DNA of 35,028 nt, taken from an uncultured bacterium. GTDB taxonomy: Bacteria; Bacillota; Clostridia; Lachnospirales; Lachnospiraceae. Location: positions 1 through 35,028 of the forward strand of contig CAOKFN010000051.1 of assembly GCA_948467735.1 (NCBI GenBank), given 5' to 3'. The notes beneath the pieces are model-generated. The model saw only the letters and a list, made by a program, of their open reading frames with translations, made no database searches and was not told the origin of the DNA. Shown here one piece after another: positions 8,511-15,811 of the stretch (position 1 is its first letter; the number at the start of each line of letters is the position of its first letter). The position numbers were made by a program, and so were the translations under genes.

Positions 8511-9485
8511 TTATTGTCTGAACAAGGGTTCCGGGTTGATTGGCGTTTCTCCAGAAGTCAGCTTCAGATACAAATTGCTGCCCTCTACACAATAATACTT
8601 GGTAGGCGCCGCCACCGCGGCGATGACGTCCCCGGCCTCCACATAACTGTCCGGCGTTACGTTAATGCCCTGAAGCTGTCCGTAAGTGATTTGATACCCG
8701 TCCCCGATATCCATGGTAACGGCATTCCCAATTTCCTCATTGCTAAATACTTCAATTACCCTGCCTGCGGCACAGGCAGACACCGGCGACCCTTCCACGG
8801 CACCTATGATCAGCGCAGGATTGCATCTATAACATTTAAGCGTATAACGGTAAACCGTTCTTTCCGTATTAAACGGTATCACCACTTCTCCCTCCAAAGG
8901 ACGTGCCAGTCCGTCGCCTTCCGCAAAATGCAGGCTTTTCGTGACGGCATTGTCCGATACCGCTTCTTGTGCGGGTTCGGAGTCCGCATCAGGTTCCGTC
9001 TCCGGCATATCGTTCACAACTGTCTTATCCCCCGTCTCAGGCTTGTTTTCTGCCACGGTCTTGTCTCCCGCTGCGGAATAATTTGGATTTTCCAAAACAG
9101 GGTCTTTCATCATTCCCTGATTCCATTCCGGCAGCTCGATCTGTCCGGAACCCACCTCCATGGGCATGTAGTCCAAATCATCATCCATATTTGTCATGTC
9201 TTCCGGTGAATCAGAGAAAATATCATCCCCTTCCGTTCCCCAGATGCCCTGCACACCGTCTTCCTGATTCAATTCCGTCTGGCTATTTTGAGCAATCTCG
9301 CCCAGCTTATCCTGAACATCATTCTCAATCTGTGTAAAGTCTATGGTGTAGCCGTCGTCCGGCGCCTCCACCTTGTTAGACTTCATATAAATTCCCGTCA
9401 TAGTCAGCGCCGCAAGCACAAACACCGATGAGGCAATCATAATAGTACGTTCTTTTTTGGCATTATTCCTTCTGTTTCTTCTCAT
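8511..9485 (-). CDS. Membrane-anchored protein with degenerate LytM/M23 domain (SpoIIQ-like)
   Basis: 324 residues. An Arg/Lys-rich N-terminus (MRRNRRNNAKKER) precedes one membrane segment (MIASSVFVLAALTMTGIY), predicting an N-in, C-out protein. A long acidic, Pro/Glu/Asp-rich linker leads to a C-terminal domain (about residues 190-320) with the LytM fold pattern: EGSPVSACAAGRVIEV, then GNAVTMDIGDGYQITYGQL and GDVIAAV. The zinc-binding residues of active M23 peptidases are not seen: the first histidine region reads CNPALIIGA and the HxH position reads YGQ, so it is probably non-enzymatic. Bacillus SpoIIQ is similarly degenerate, but no spoIID neighbour is visible, so the name is not given. 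The start was chosen for GGAAGG five bases upstream of the ATG; an earlier ATG seven codons up lacks a ribosome site. Confidence 0.8.
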   Translation of the reverse strand: MRRNRRNNAKKERTIMIASSVFVLAALTMTGIYMKSNKVEAPDDGYTIDFTQIENDVQDKLGEIAQNSQTELNQEDGVQGIWGTEGDDIFSDSPEDMTNMDDDLDYMPMEVGSGQIELPEWNQGMMKDPVLENPNYSAAGDKTVAENKPETGDKTVVNDMPETEPDADSEPAQEAVSDNAVTKSLHFAEGDGLARPLEGEVVIPFNTERTVYRYTLKCYRCNPALIIGAVEGSPVSACAAGRVIEVFSNEEIGNAVTMDIGDGYQITYGQLQGINVTPDSYVEAGDVIAAVAAPTKYYCVEGSNLYLKLTSGETPINPEPLFRQ

Positions 9486-9635
9486 ATCTGCCTTCCCTTC
9501 CTTCATTAAAAATTACGCATAAGCCAAACTGCTTCATTTCAGCTTGCTATCATTTTGCCCCATTGGAAATAAATTATGCAGATTCTATCAAATCACAGAC
9601 AAATTAAAACTATTATGCCAAAATCTGTGACACCA

Positions 9636-9664
9636 AAAAGGCTGGGACTATGTCCCAGCCTTTT
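9636..9664. terminator. Strong rho-independent terminator
   Basis: GGCTGGGAC (9640-9648) and GTCCCAGCC (9652-9660) form a 9-bp stem with a TAT loop, flanked by AAAA and TTTT, so it can act in both directions. It ends the minus-strand transcript of the EF-hand-like gene. The rest of the 9486-9804 gap is AT-rich; a weak TTGTCT-18-CATAAT promoter for the LytM-like gene may lie near 9550-9600. Confidence 0.85.
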
Positions 9665-9804
9665 ACTACCCTCTTTTTTGCCATATCTATCTGCCTTTGT
9701 TCCCAGAAAATATTTCTGAGCAGAGGTTTCGTATTTAAGTTTTGAACTATATTTGTTCCGAGAGCATCGCCATAAAGCCTTTCCTCCTAGTTTCCGAATA
9801 ACGC

Positions 9805-11088
9805 TTACGCCTGCGAGTCATATTTCGCCACATCCACATGCTGTACCGTTCCCACATTGCCGTTTTCGTATAAAAAGATGCCCGTATTCCGGATAGCGCC
9901 CTTGGTCTGTCCCTCCTGCCCTTTCAAGGTATGATTCGTGGACACATTCTGCAGACAGATGGCCCCCACGCCTTTATCAGCCAGCTTATAAAGCACATCG
10001 TTCCCGTTTTCGTCCCTGCACCATATTTTCAATTTATCCCAGACAGCGTCGTTTTCATCAATCCAGCCATTGCCGTCCTCGTCATATTCCGCCAAATCCG
10101 CAAAACCATTGCCGCTGGCCGTTCCGAACAATTCGCTGCCGTCGTTAATCTGCCCGTCGCCGTTTTTATCCAGCGCCAGATAACCGCTTCCCGAACCCAG
10201 CTGCGAAATTTCATCCATTTCCCCGTCCGCGTCAATGTCAAAATAGAAGGTCTGGTCGGAAAGCTCTAAAGCATCCGCGTTCAGATTGATGACCAGCGGG
10301 TCGCACATTTTAAAAGACGTCAGATTCAAATCATCCACAAAATGCTGCTGGAATTCCCGGCTCATGCCCACGTTTACATTGAAATTTATTTCCCTTCCGT
10401 CTGCGGTGCGCACCGTTCCCACGGTGGAAAAGGCTGTTTCCTCCGTTTCTATTTTGAGAGTATCCTGACTGTAATTGAGCACCTTCATATTCGCAGTAAG
10501 CGCTCCGGCCTGATTTACCCGCAGGTTATTTCCGGCCGCATCTCCTTTGTCGCCCATGCCGTTCCACCCCATATACTGCTGCCGAAGGGAAGCAGCTGTC
10601 TGCCCAAAACCAATCTGCATGTAAGTGATATTGGCGCCATATGTTGTATTGGTGCCATATGAGTTTGTACCATTCACCGTATTTGCGGGATTGGCTCCGT
10701 CCTGCATCCATGGCTTCATGCGGTTTCTCCTGCCCGCAAACAGAATATCAAAAATATGCCGTATTGTCGCCTCTCTAAGATCCACCAGCGCCTGACTGAC
10801 GGAGCTCCTTATGGCGACATTTGAACCAGCCATCTGCAGGCGGTTCTGCCAGTCCTGAAGCTCCGCCGGCTGCTGCGTCTTCTCCGTCTCGCTTTCCTCC
10901 GCATTCTCCGTACTTCCGGTATTGCTTCCCACTGCGGCGTTCAGCCCATTGCCGCCCTGTGCCGACTCCTGTTCATATTCTTTGATGGTAAAACGTCTAA
11001 AGGTAACAGAGGTTTCCCGATATTTTCGGGCAGACTCCATTCCTATCACACTAGAATCGATTTTCAACTTATACTCCTTTATGTTCAC
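9805..11088 (-). CDS. EF-hand-like calcium-binding protein of unknown role
   Basis: 427 residues from a GTG start with GGAG eight bases upstream; the frame is also open to a TTG six codons earlier. The N-terminus IDSSVIGMESARKYRE precedes a low-complexity, Gln/Glu/Asn-rich middle and a Gly/Asn/Thr-rich stretch (NGTNSYGTNTTYGAN). The C-terminal half has two calcium-loop patterns, DKNGDGQINDGSELFG and DEDGNGWIDENDAVWDKL, separated by a GFADLAEY segment, a layout common in large secreted calcium-binding repeat proteins. No signal peptide is present, so export by a classical route is not supported. The same layout (FG...GFADL...D.DG.ID..D..WDKL.IW) is familiar from bacterial hemolysin-like proteins, but a toxin role is not implied. 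It stands alone with its own terminator. Confidence 0.7.
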   Translation of the reverse strand: MNIKEYKLKIDSSVIGMESARKYRETSVTFRRFTIKEYEQESAQGGNGLNAAVGSNTGSTENAEESETEKTQQPAELQDWQNRLQMAGSNVAIRSSVSQALVDLREATIRHIFDILFAGRRNRMKPWMQDGANPANTVNGTNSYGTNTTYGANITYMQIGFGQTAASLRQQYMGWNGMGDKGDAAGNNLRVNQAGALTANMKVLNYSQDTLKIETEETAFSTVGTVRTADGREINFNVNVGMSREFQQHFVDDLNLTSFKMCDPLVINLNADALELSDQTFYFDIDADGEMDEISQLGSGSGYLALDKNGDGQINDGSELFGTASGNGFADLAEYDEDGNGWIDENDAVWDKLKIWCRDENGNDVLYKLADKGVGAICLQNVSTNHTLKGQEGQTKGAIRNTGIFLYENGNVGTVQHVDVAKYDSQA

Positions 11089-11233
11089 CCATTCTGCTCC
11101 GCCCAAGCAATCCCGTCATCCCTGACGCAGACGCTCCTGCCCGCAGAACTTTTTATGGCTTCCATCCTGTCCCCCTCGCCGCTTTAGGCGGCATAAAAAA
11201 GATGGCATCCTCGCAGGAAACTCCTTTTCCTTC

Positions 11234-11389
11234 TCAAATACCATCCGTGGTGTCCATATAATATGAATACTTGGCGGGAAGTCGGCCGAACTGCCCGCCT
11301 GTATTATTTATATCGACACAAATTGAACTTACTTTAGCCGCACACCTATGGAGATTCGCTGTTTTTCTTCCCTTAATCGCTTCTCCCAT
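11234..11389 (-). CDS. Candidate small protein, 51 residues
   Basis: An ORF on the minus strand beginning ATG at 11389 with GGGAAAGG close upstream. It encodes a Lys/Arg-containing N-terminus (MGEAIKGRKTANLHRCAAK), two cysteines, and a Gly/Tyr-rich end including GGQFGRLPAKYSYYMDTTDG. It starts 84 bases after the stop of the 344-residue gene and could be the last cistron of that operon. The ribosome site spacing is very short and no homologue is recalled, so chance coding is possible. The rest of the 11107-11473 gap shows a GC-rich hairpin (GGCGGG/CCCGCC) inside this ORF and nothing else clear. Confidence 0.3.
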   Translation of the reverse strand: MGEAIKGRKTANLHRCAAKVSSICVDINNTGGQFGRLPAKYSYYMDTTDGI

Positions 11390-11473
11390 TACCTTTCCCT
11401 TGAAAATCCTCCCCTGAAATATTCATTGATATTTCATAGCCCGGCCTCTCAGAATATAACGCCGCAGCCGCCG

Positions 11474-12508
11474 CTAAATTTCCCTCTCAATTCCTTCCAG
11501 AATTTCCGCTTCCTCGCTGTTTATAAGATGCATTCTCCTTTTATATTCCATCATCAGCTCCCTGTCACGTACCCGTGCATACAGGCTCCCCTGCTTTATG
11601 GCATTTTTCATGTACGAAAAACGGAGCCGGGCGCATCTCTCCACCAGACCGGAATACCCGTCCAGAAAAATGCTTACCCCGCATGTTTGATTGATATATA
11701 TGAACCTGTCAAGATTCAGCCTTCTATGCTCATAAAACAAATGGAAATCATGGTATGGGACATCAAATCCCTCCTCTATGGCGGTTTCTATATAAGCTTC
11801 AAAATCCCTGTAGGCGTCCATGCCGACAAATCTAATCTTCTTCAAATAATTTTCATTCTGCTGGATTTCCTCCGTTTCCGTCTTGGAATATAAGTAATCA
11901 TTCAGCTGACATTTATACCTTTCCAAAGAAAATTCTATGGGCTTTCCGTATCCTGTAAACTCGTAAGTCTCAATATAAAAAGACCCTGCGCCGTCCTCCG
12001 CTGACACCCGGCCTGCTTCAAAGGCTTGGGAAAGCTCCTCATATCCTATTATAAAAGTCGAAAATAAGGCGTTTTGATTGTATCCCTTTACATAAAACGC
12101 CCTCTTATCGGAATCATAGCCAAAGATCAATACCTTCTGGCTGTAATGCCGTCCGTGGGCAGATTCTTTCTCCTTCACAAAAAACATGTCCATATATGCT
12201 GATACATATACGAAATCATCAATAAACTTTATAATATACTCCACAATATCACAGGTCTTATCGAATTCCTTTCTCTGCGTTATGGACAGCAGGCGGCCGT
12301 ATGCCGCATAATTCATCCCGTAATAATACATTCTCTGCTTGATATTGGAATCCTGCTTTATGCTTGAACATACCTGCACAAAATTCTGGTACAGCCACCC
12401 GAAATGCTGATTGTCGCTTAGAATTATGCTCAGGGGTATGGCGTGAACCGTGTGCTGGGTAATCGGCAGGCGATCACATATATCAAGCACTTTCTTCTTA
12501 TTTCCCAT
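11474..12508 (-). CDS. Uncharacterised protein of the ABC-transporter island (BtrH-N-like)
   Basis: 344 residues, soluble, rich in Tyr and Phe. The central part YVSAYMDMFFVKEKES, then HYSQKVLIFGYDSDKRAFYV and KGYNQNALFSTFIIGYEEL, lines up by eye with YYVPKRKSEGRLHHRHDFY and NGYDDTEGCFYLGGY of the 298-residue neighbour, so the two are diverged paralogues. This pattern (position of His, GYD, F.V.GY) recalls the N-terminal domain of BtrH-like acyltransferases from peptide and aminoglycoside biosynthesis, but the N-terminal cysteine is not visible, so that link is inference. It starts after a clear GGAGAGGG site. Its last 188 bp (11497-11684) occur again exactly at 18492-18679, fused to unrelated sequence. 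It is part of the minus-strand run 17635 to 11474. Confidence 0.75.
   Translation of the reverse strand: MGNKKKVLDICDRLPITQHTVHAIPLSIILSDNQHFGWLYQNFVQVCSSIKQDSNIKQRMYYYGMNYAAYGRLLSITQRKEFDKTCDIVEYIIKFIDDFVYVSAYMDMFFVKEKESAHGRHYSQKVLIFGYDSDKRAFYVKGYNQNALFSTFIIGYEELSQAFEAGRVSAEDGAGSFYIETYEFTGYGKPIEFSLERYKCQLNDYLYSKTETEEIQQNENYLKKIRFVGMDAYRDFEAYIETAIEEGFDVPYHDFHLFYEHRRLNLDRFIYINQTCGVSIFLDGYSGLVERCARLRFSYMKNAIKQGSLYARVRDRELMMEYKRRMHLINSEEAEILEGIEREI
11497..11684 (-). repeat. 188-bp direct repeat, copy 1 (3' end of the 344-residue gene)
   Basis: By eye identical, base for base, to 18492-18679, with a constant offset of 6995. Homology frays at the stop-codon side (one extra base in copy 2) and ends abruptly at 11684. 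Recombination between the copies would delete the transporter genes between them. Confidence 0.9.
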
Positions 12509-12527
12509 AGGAATCCCTCTCCTTCCG

Positions 12528-12845
12528 CTAATAACGGCGGTTCAGATGAAAACCGCCAAAGATTCCGGCGGCTAATTTGTCATTTTTATTTGTGGAGACA
12601 AAGTCTATCGTTTCTATGTTGTGCCTGTCCATGATATGCTCCATCATTTTATTTTCAACCTCTCTTCCCAGCGCCCGGCACGACAGGCAGAACAGCGTCA
12701 ATGTCCGTCCTTCAACTTCGGCCGCACCGACAATCCCCAGATCCGAAAAACGATCCGACACGGCCACAGAATAAAAAAACACATTTTCCAGCGCTGCCCG
12801 TTCTTTGATTTCAGCTACCTGCGCAAACTGTCCGTCTGATATGTC
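12528..12845 (-). pseudogene. Decayed FkbH-like (HAD-IIIC) gene, C-terminal fragment
   Basis: The minus strand is open from 12845 to the TAA at 12528 (105 residues), directly after two stops (TAA TAG at 12851-12846). The visible sequence VSDRFSDLGIVGAAEVEG then LTLFCLSCRALGREVEN and FVSTNKND matches the C-terminal half of FkbH-like proteins, which load a glyceryl unit onto carrier proteins in polyketide or related biosynthesis. The N-terminal HAD phosphatase part with its DxDxT motif is missing, so the enzyme cannot be functional alone. A GTG at 12782 gives an 84-residue reading frame, but the family homology extends upstream of it. It lies between the two paralogous unknown genes and supports a past biosynthetic cluster here. 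Confidence 0.7.
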
Positions 12846-12883
12846 CTATTACACATAAGCTAAACCACTTACTTTAAACTGCT

Positions 12884-13003
12884 TTATAGTTTTAAAACTG
12901 CTTTTTCCAATAATTTTAATTCCATTTCCTTAATATGTTGATTGTTCCTAAGAATCCCTTTCAGCATGTCATCTGACGGTTTCAATGCATATTTCATTGC
13001 CAT
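12884..13003 (-). CDS. Candidate 39-residue small protein
   Basis: Begins ATG at 13003, nine bases after the stop of the 298-residue gene, and ends TAA at 12884. The sequence starts MAMKYALKPSDDMLKGIL and ends ELKLLEKAVLKL, a charged amphipathic helix pattern with no cysteine and no signal peptide. The upstream gene's end supplies only a weak AGG. Position and spacing favour translational coupling, and a small peptide inside a run of ABC exporters could be a precursor. It could also be the degraded end of a larger gene. No family is recognised. Confidence 0.4.
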   Translation of the reverse strand: MAMKYALKPSDDMLKGILRNNQHIKEMELKLLEKAVLKL

Positions 13004-13012
13004 ATAGAAAAC

Positions 13013-13909
13013 CTAAACCTGCATATTAACAAGTTCATAATATCTCTTTTTTATATTGTCACCAATCCTAATTCCTGCCTCTTCTAAAACCTCCCATCTC
13101 TCCATCATACATTTTTTATGTTCCATCAGCATTCTAAATACTCGTATATCCAATCTTGATTCATTTTCCACTATGCTCTCGACAAGTCCGTCATAAACTC
13201 CTATTCCATAATAAAATGAATCTGTATTCGGCTTAAATATTCCGCTGGGATTTTCAAAGGAACTACAGCCGCTCATATAATCCTCCAAAAGAGCAATTAT
13301 CTTGGAAATATTAATTTCAAAATTGTATTCATCCTTTAACCTACAGAAATTCAGCATATTAAACCTATTCAACTCACTTAATCCAAGAAAAAATCTGCCA
13401 TATGGCATATTTACTATTTCATATTTTTCATCAACAGTATATCCCCCCAAATAAAAACACCCTTCCGTATCATCATACCCATTCATATAAAAGTCATGTC
13501 TGTGATGAAGCCTCCCCTCGGACTTTCTTTTAGGAACATAATATTCATCTATCCTTCCGGACACGTAAAAACCGAGGCTTAACATTTGTTTTATATTTTT
13601 GATACAATTCTCTTCCCTTAATAAGCCGGGAACCATTTTATCCGCATTTTCACCAAAACAATTCGTAATCGGATTCTCTCCATCGCTTGTCAGTATCACC
13701 ATATCAAAAAACTCATCATCACAATACCACTTTTCCATGATAAATCCGGCGGCAGACGGCATTGGACACAGCCAGATATTGATAAAATCACTGTAAAAGT
13801 ATTTATAATAGTTTTCAATGGTAAACAATATCCTCAAAAAAGCGGCATGATGGTTAAATGTATTAATGGGAGCGCCGTTTTGTATCGGCAGCCATATCTT
13901 ATATTTCAT
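13013..13909 (-). CDS. Uncharacterised protein, paralogue of the 344-residue neighbour
   Basis: 298 residues with no signal peptide. The N-terminus NTFNHHAAFLRILF has a double His in a helix, where BtrH-N-like proteins carry a catalytic Cys-His; no cysteine is at that position. The middle, EYYVPKRKSEGRLHHRHDFY followed by NGYDDTEGCFYLGGY, parallels the larger paralogue. It begins 6 bases after the stop of the downstream-most ABC transporter, with AGG..GAAG as ribosome site, so it is clearly in the same operon. Codon use is more AT-rich than in the transporter genes beside it, suggesting separate acquisition. The function is unknown; a role in maturing or handling a transported product is inferred only from position. 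Confidence 0.75.
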   Translation of the reverse strand: MKYKIWLPIQNGAPINTFNHHAAFLRILFTIENYYKYFYSDFINIWLCPMPSAAGFIMEKWYCDDEFFDMVILTSDGENPITNCFGENADKMVPGLLREENCIKNIKQMLSLGFYVSGRIDEYYVPKRKSEGRLHHRHDFYMNGYDDTEGCFYLGGYTVDEKYEIVNMPYGRFFLGLSELNRFNMLNFCRLKDEYNFEINISKIIALLEDYMSGCSSFENPSGIFKPNTDSFYYGIGVYDGLVESIVENESRLDIRVFRMLMEHKKCMMERWEVLEEAGIRIGDNIKKRYYELVNMQV

Positions 13910-13915
13910 TTTCTT

Positions 13916-15733
13916 CTACCTGCTGTACCATTTCGCCTGTTCCCCATATAATTTCGCATAGACCCCTCCCTCTCTCAGCAGCTCTTCATGGGCGCCGTCC
14001 TGCACAATCTTCCCTCCGTCAAACACGATGATCCTGTCCGCAAGGGCCGCGGCGCTGATCCTATGGGTCACGTAAATCACCGTCTTATCCTGCGCCATCG
14101 CCAGATACTTCCGGAAGATTTCCGCCTCCGCCAGAGGGTCCAGACTGCTTGTGGGCTCATCCAGAATCATGAAATCCCTGTCCCGATACACAGTCCTTGC
14201 AATGGCCAGCTTCTGCCACTCCCCGCCGGACAGGTCAACGCCCCCCACGTCTTTTCCAAGCAGGCTTTCTTTTGATTTGTCCCCCAAGTCGGAAAACGCA
14301 AGCGCCCTGTCAAGGGCCTCCTCGTCCCGTTCCCCGGAAACGTTTCCTAGAAATACATTGTCCCCTAGGGTAAATGTGGTATACCTAGCCGGGCTCTGCA
14401 TCATCACTGCCGTCCTGTCATACCGGCTGTCGCACCGATAGCCTTCCGCCTCTTTTCCGTTTATTTTCAGCCTGCCTTCCGACGGCGCAAGCAGGCCCGC
14501 AAGAATCTTCACCAGCGTCGTCTTCCCCATGCCGTTTTCCCCCACAAAGGCAATCTTTTCCCCCTTCCTGATCGTGAGGCTGACGCCGTCGAGGACATAC
14601 CGGTCTGTCAAAGGATAGCGATACTTTAAATTCTCCGCCTCTATCAGCGCAATGTTTTCACACGCCTCCCCCTCCTCCCGCTCCGGCAGGTCCATAAAAT
14701 CAAAAAACTGGGCCGCCTCATTTTTCTTCGTGACAAATCCCGCGTATCCCGTCAACAGCTCCTTCACATCCCCCACCAGCGTCGATACCAGCGACAGAAC
14801 CGCCGCCAGTTCCCCCAAGGAAAGCCTGCCGCAGACCATCAGCACAACGGCAAGGACGCTTCCCGCAATAATTGTCAGATTGATAATAAAATTATGGAGC
14901 ATCATAAATTTAGCCCGGGCGCGGATGACTTCCTGCTCTTTCTGTGTATACTCATCCGCCTCGGCTTTCCACTTGCCATAGAAAAAATCATACAGCGCAA
15001 ATGTTTTCAGTTCCTTTGCCGCCGGAGAAAGCATTAATTTTTCAAAATAAGCCGCCCTGCGCAGCAGCTTGGTATTATTTTTTTTAAATTGGAACATCAT
15101 GTTCTGGCCCAGCGTGTTGACCCATACGGCGGGCAGGGGCGCAATCAATACAATCAGGCACAGCAGGGGGTTGAAAATATAGAGGGCGGCCGTTATGGAA
15201 AGAACCGACGCCGCCTTGGCCGCTATGCTGTAGCCCTGAAGCATGATGCTCGTATTCACCCCTGTGCGCCCGCCCATAAACCGGAATACCTGCTCCACCC
15301 TGTCATTGAGCTTGGGGATTTCCAAAGCCTCCGACTTCATATGGGCCATTTTTCGGTACATGACGGAATGCAGCAGCTCCTGCTGACGGTTCGCCTGTAC
15401 GATATTGAGCTGTTCTATGTCATCCAGCAGATAGACATATCGGCTGATCAGATTTGTCAGAAAATGGATCAGCACATAGCATAAAAGCAGTACCGCCGCC
15501 GGAAGCAGGCTCTGACCCGCAGAAAGCCCCTCCGCCGTCTGTATGTAGTCCTTCCATAGAAAGGCAAGCGCCGGGCGCAGCAGGGACAGCAGCAGGAACG
15601 CCCCTATATACACCGCGCTGATCAGCTTTGTCTTGGAAAACACAAACAGAAACAAACGCACCAGATGCGAAAATCCGGGGGAATTCTCCTTCTGTACGGC
15701 TTCTTCTAATTGTGCTGTCTTATCTTGAAACAT
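13916..15733 (-). CDS. ABC transporter, fused permease and ATPase (second half-transporter)
   Basis: About 605 residues. The N-terminal part has six membrane segments (for example VYIGAFLLLSLLRPALAFLW and LLPAAVLLLCYVLIHFLTNL). The C-terminal ATPase has Walker A GENGMGKTT, signature LSGGEWQK, Walker B DFMILDEPTSSLD and the switch YVTHRI, all intact. No C39 peptidase domain precedes the membrane part, so it would not process leader peptides itself. The start MFQDKTAQLEE is preferred because AAGGAG is nine bases upstream; an ATG nine codons earlier (15760) is possible. It lies 78 bases after the partner half-transporter (51 if the earlier start is used) and 6 bases before the 298-residue gene. 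The two halves probably form a heterodimeric exporter. Confidence 0.93.
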   Translation of the reverse strand: MFQDKTAQLEEAVQKENSPGFSHLVRLFLFVFSKTKLISAVYIGAFLLLSLLRPALAFLWKDYIQTAEGLSAGQSLLPAAVLLLCYVLIHFLTNLISRYVYLLDDIEQLNIVQANRQQELLHSVMYRKMAHMKSEALEIPKLNDRVEQVFRFMGGRTGVNTSIMLQGYSIAAKAASVLSITAALYIFNPLLCLIVLIAPLPAVWVNTLGQNMMFQFKKNNTKLLRRAAYFEKLMLSPAAKELKTFALYDFFYGKWKAEADEYTQKEQEVIRARAKFMMLHNFIINLTIIAGSVLAVVLMVCGRLSLGELAAVLSLVSTLVGDVKELLTGYAGFVTKKNEAAQFFDFMDLPEREEGEACENIALIEAENLKYRYPLTDRYVLDGVSLTIRKGEKIAFVGENGMGKTTLVKILAGLLAPSEGRLKINGKEAEGYRCDSRYDRTAVMMQSPARYTTFTLGDNVFLGNVSGERDEEALDRALAFSDLGDKSKESLLGKDVGGVDLSGGEWQKLAIARTVYRDRDFMILDEPTSSLDPLAEAEIFRKYLAMAQDKTVIYVTHRISAAALADRIIVFDGGKIVQDGAHEELLREGGVYAKLYGEQAKWYSR

Positions 15734-15811
15734 CTGTATCATCTCCTTTTCCTGTCTCATCTCGGCTTTCCTGCATCACTGCTTTTCCTGCCTCATCTCC
15801 ACTTTTCCGCC

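Noticed and set aside
11160..11330. Riboswitch upstream of the EF-hand-like gene
   Set aside because: GC-rich hairpins are present, but no conserved core of a known riboswitch class could be recognised.
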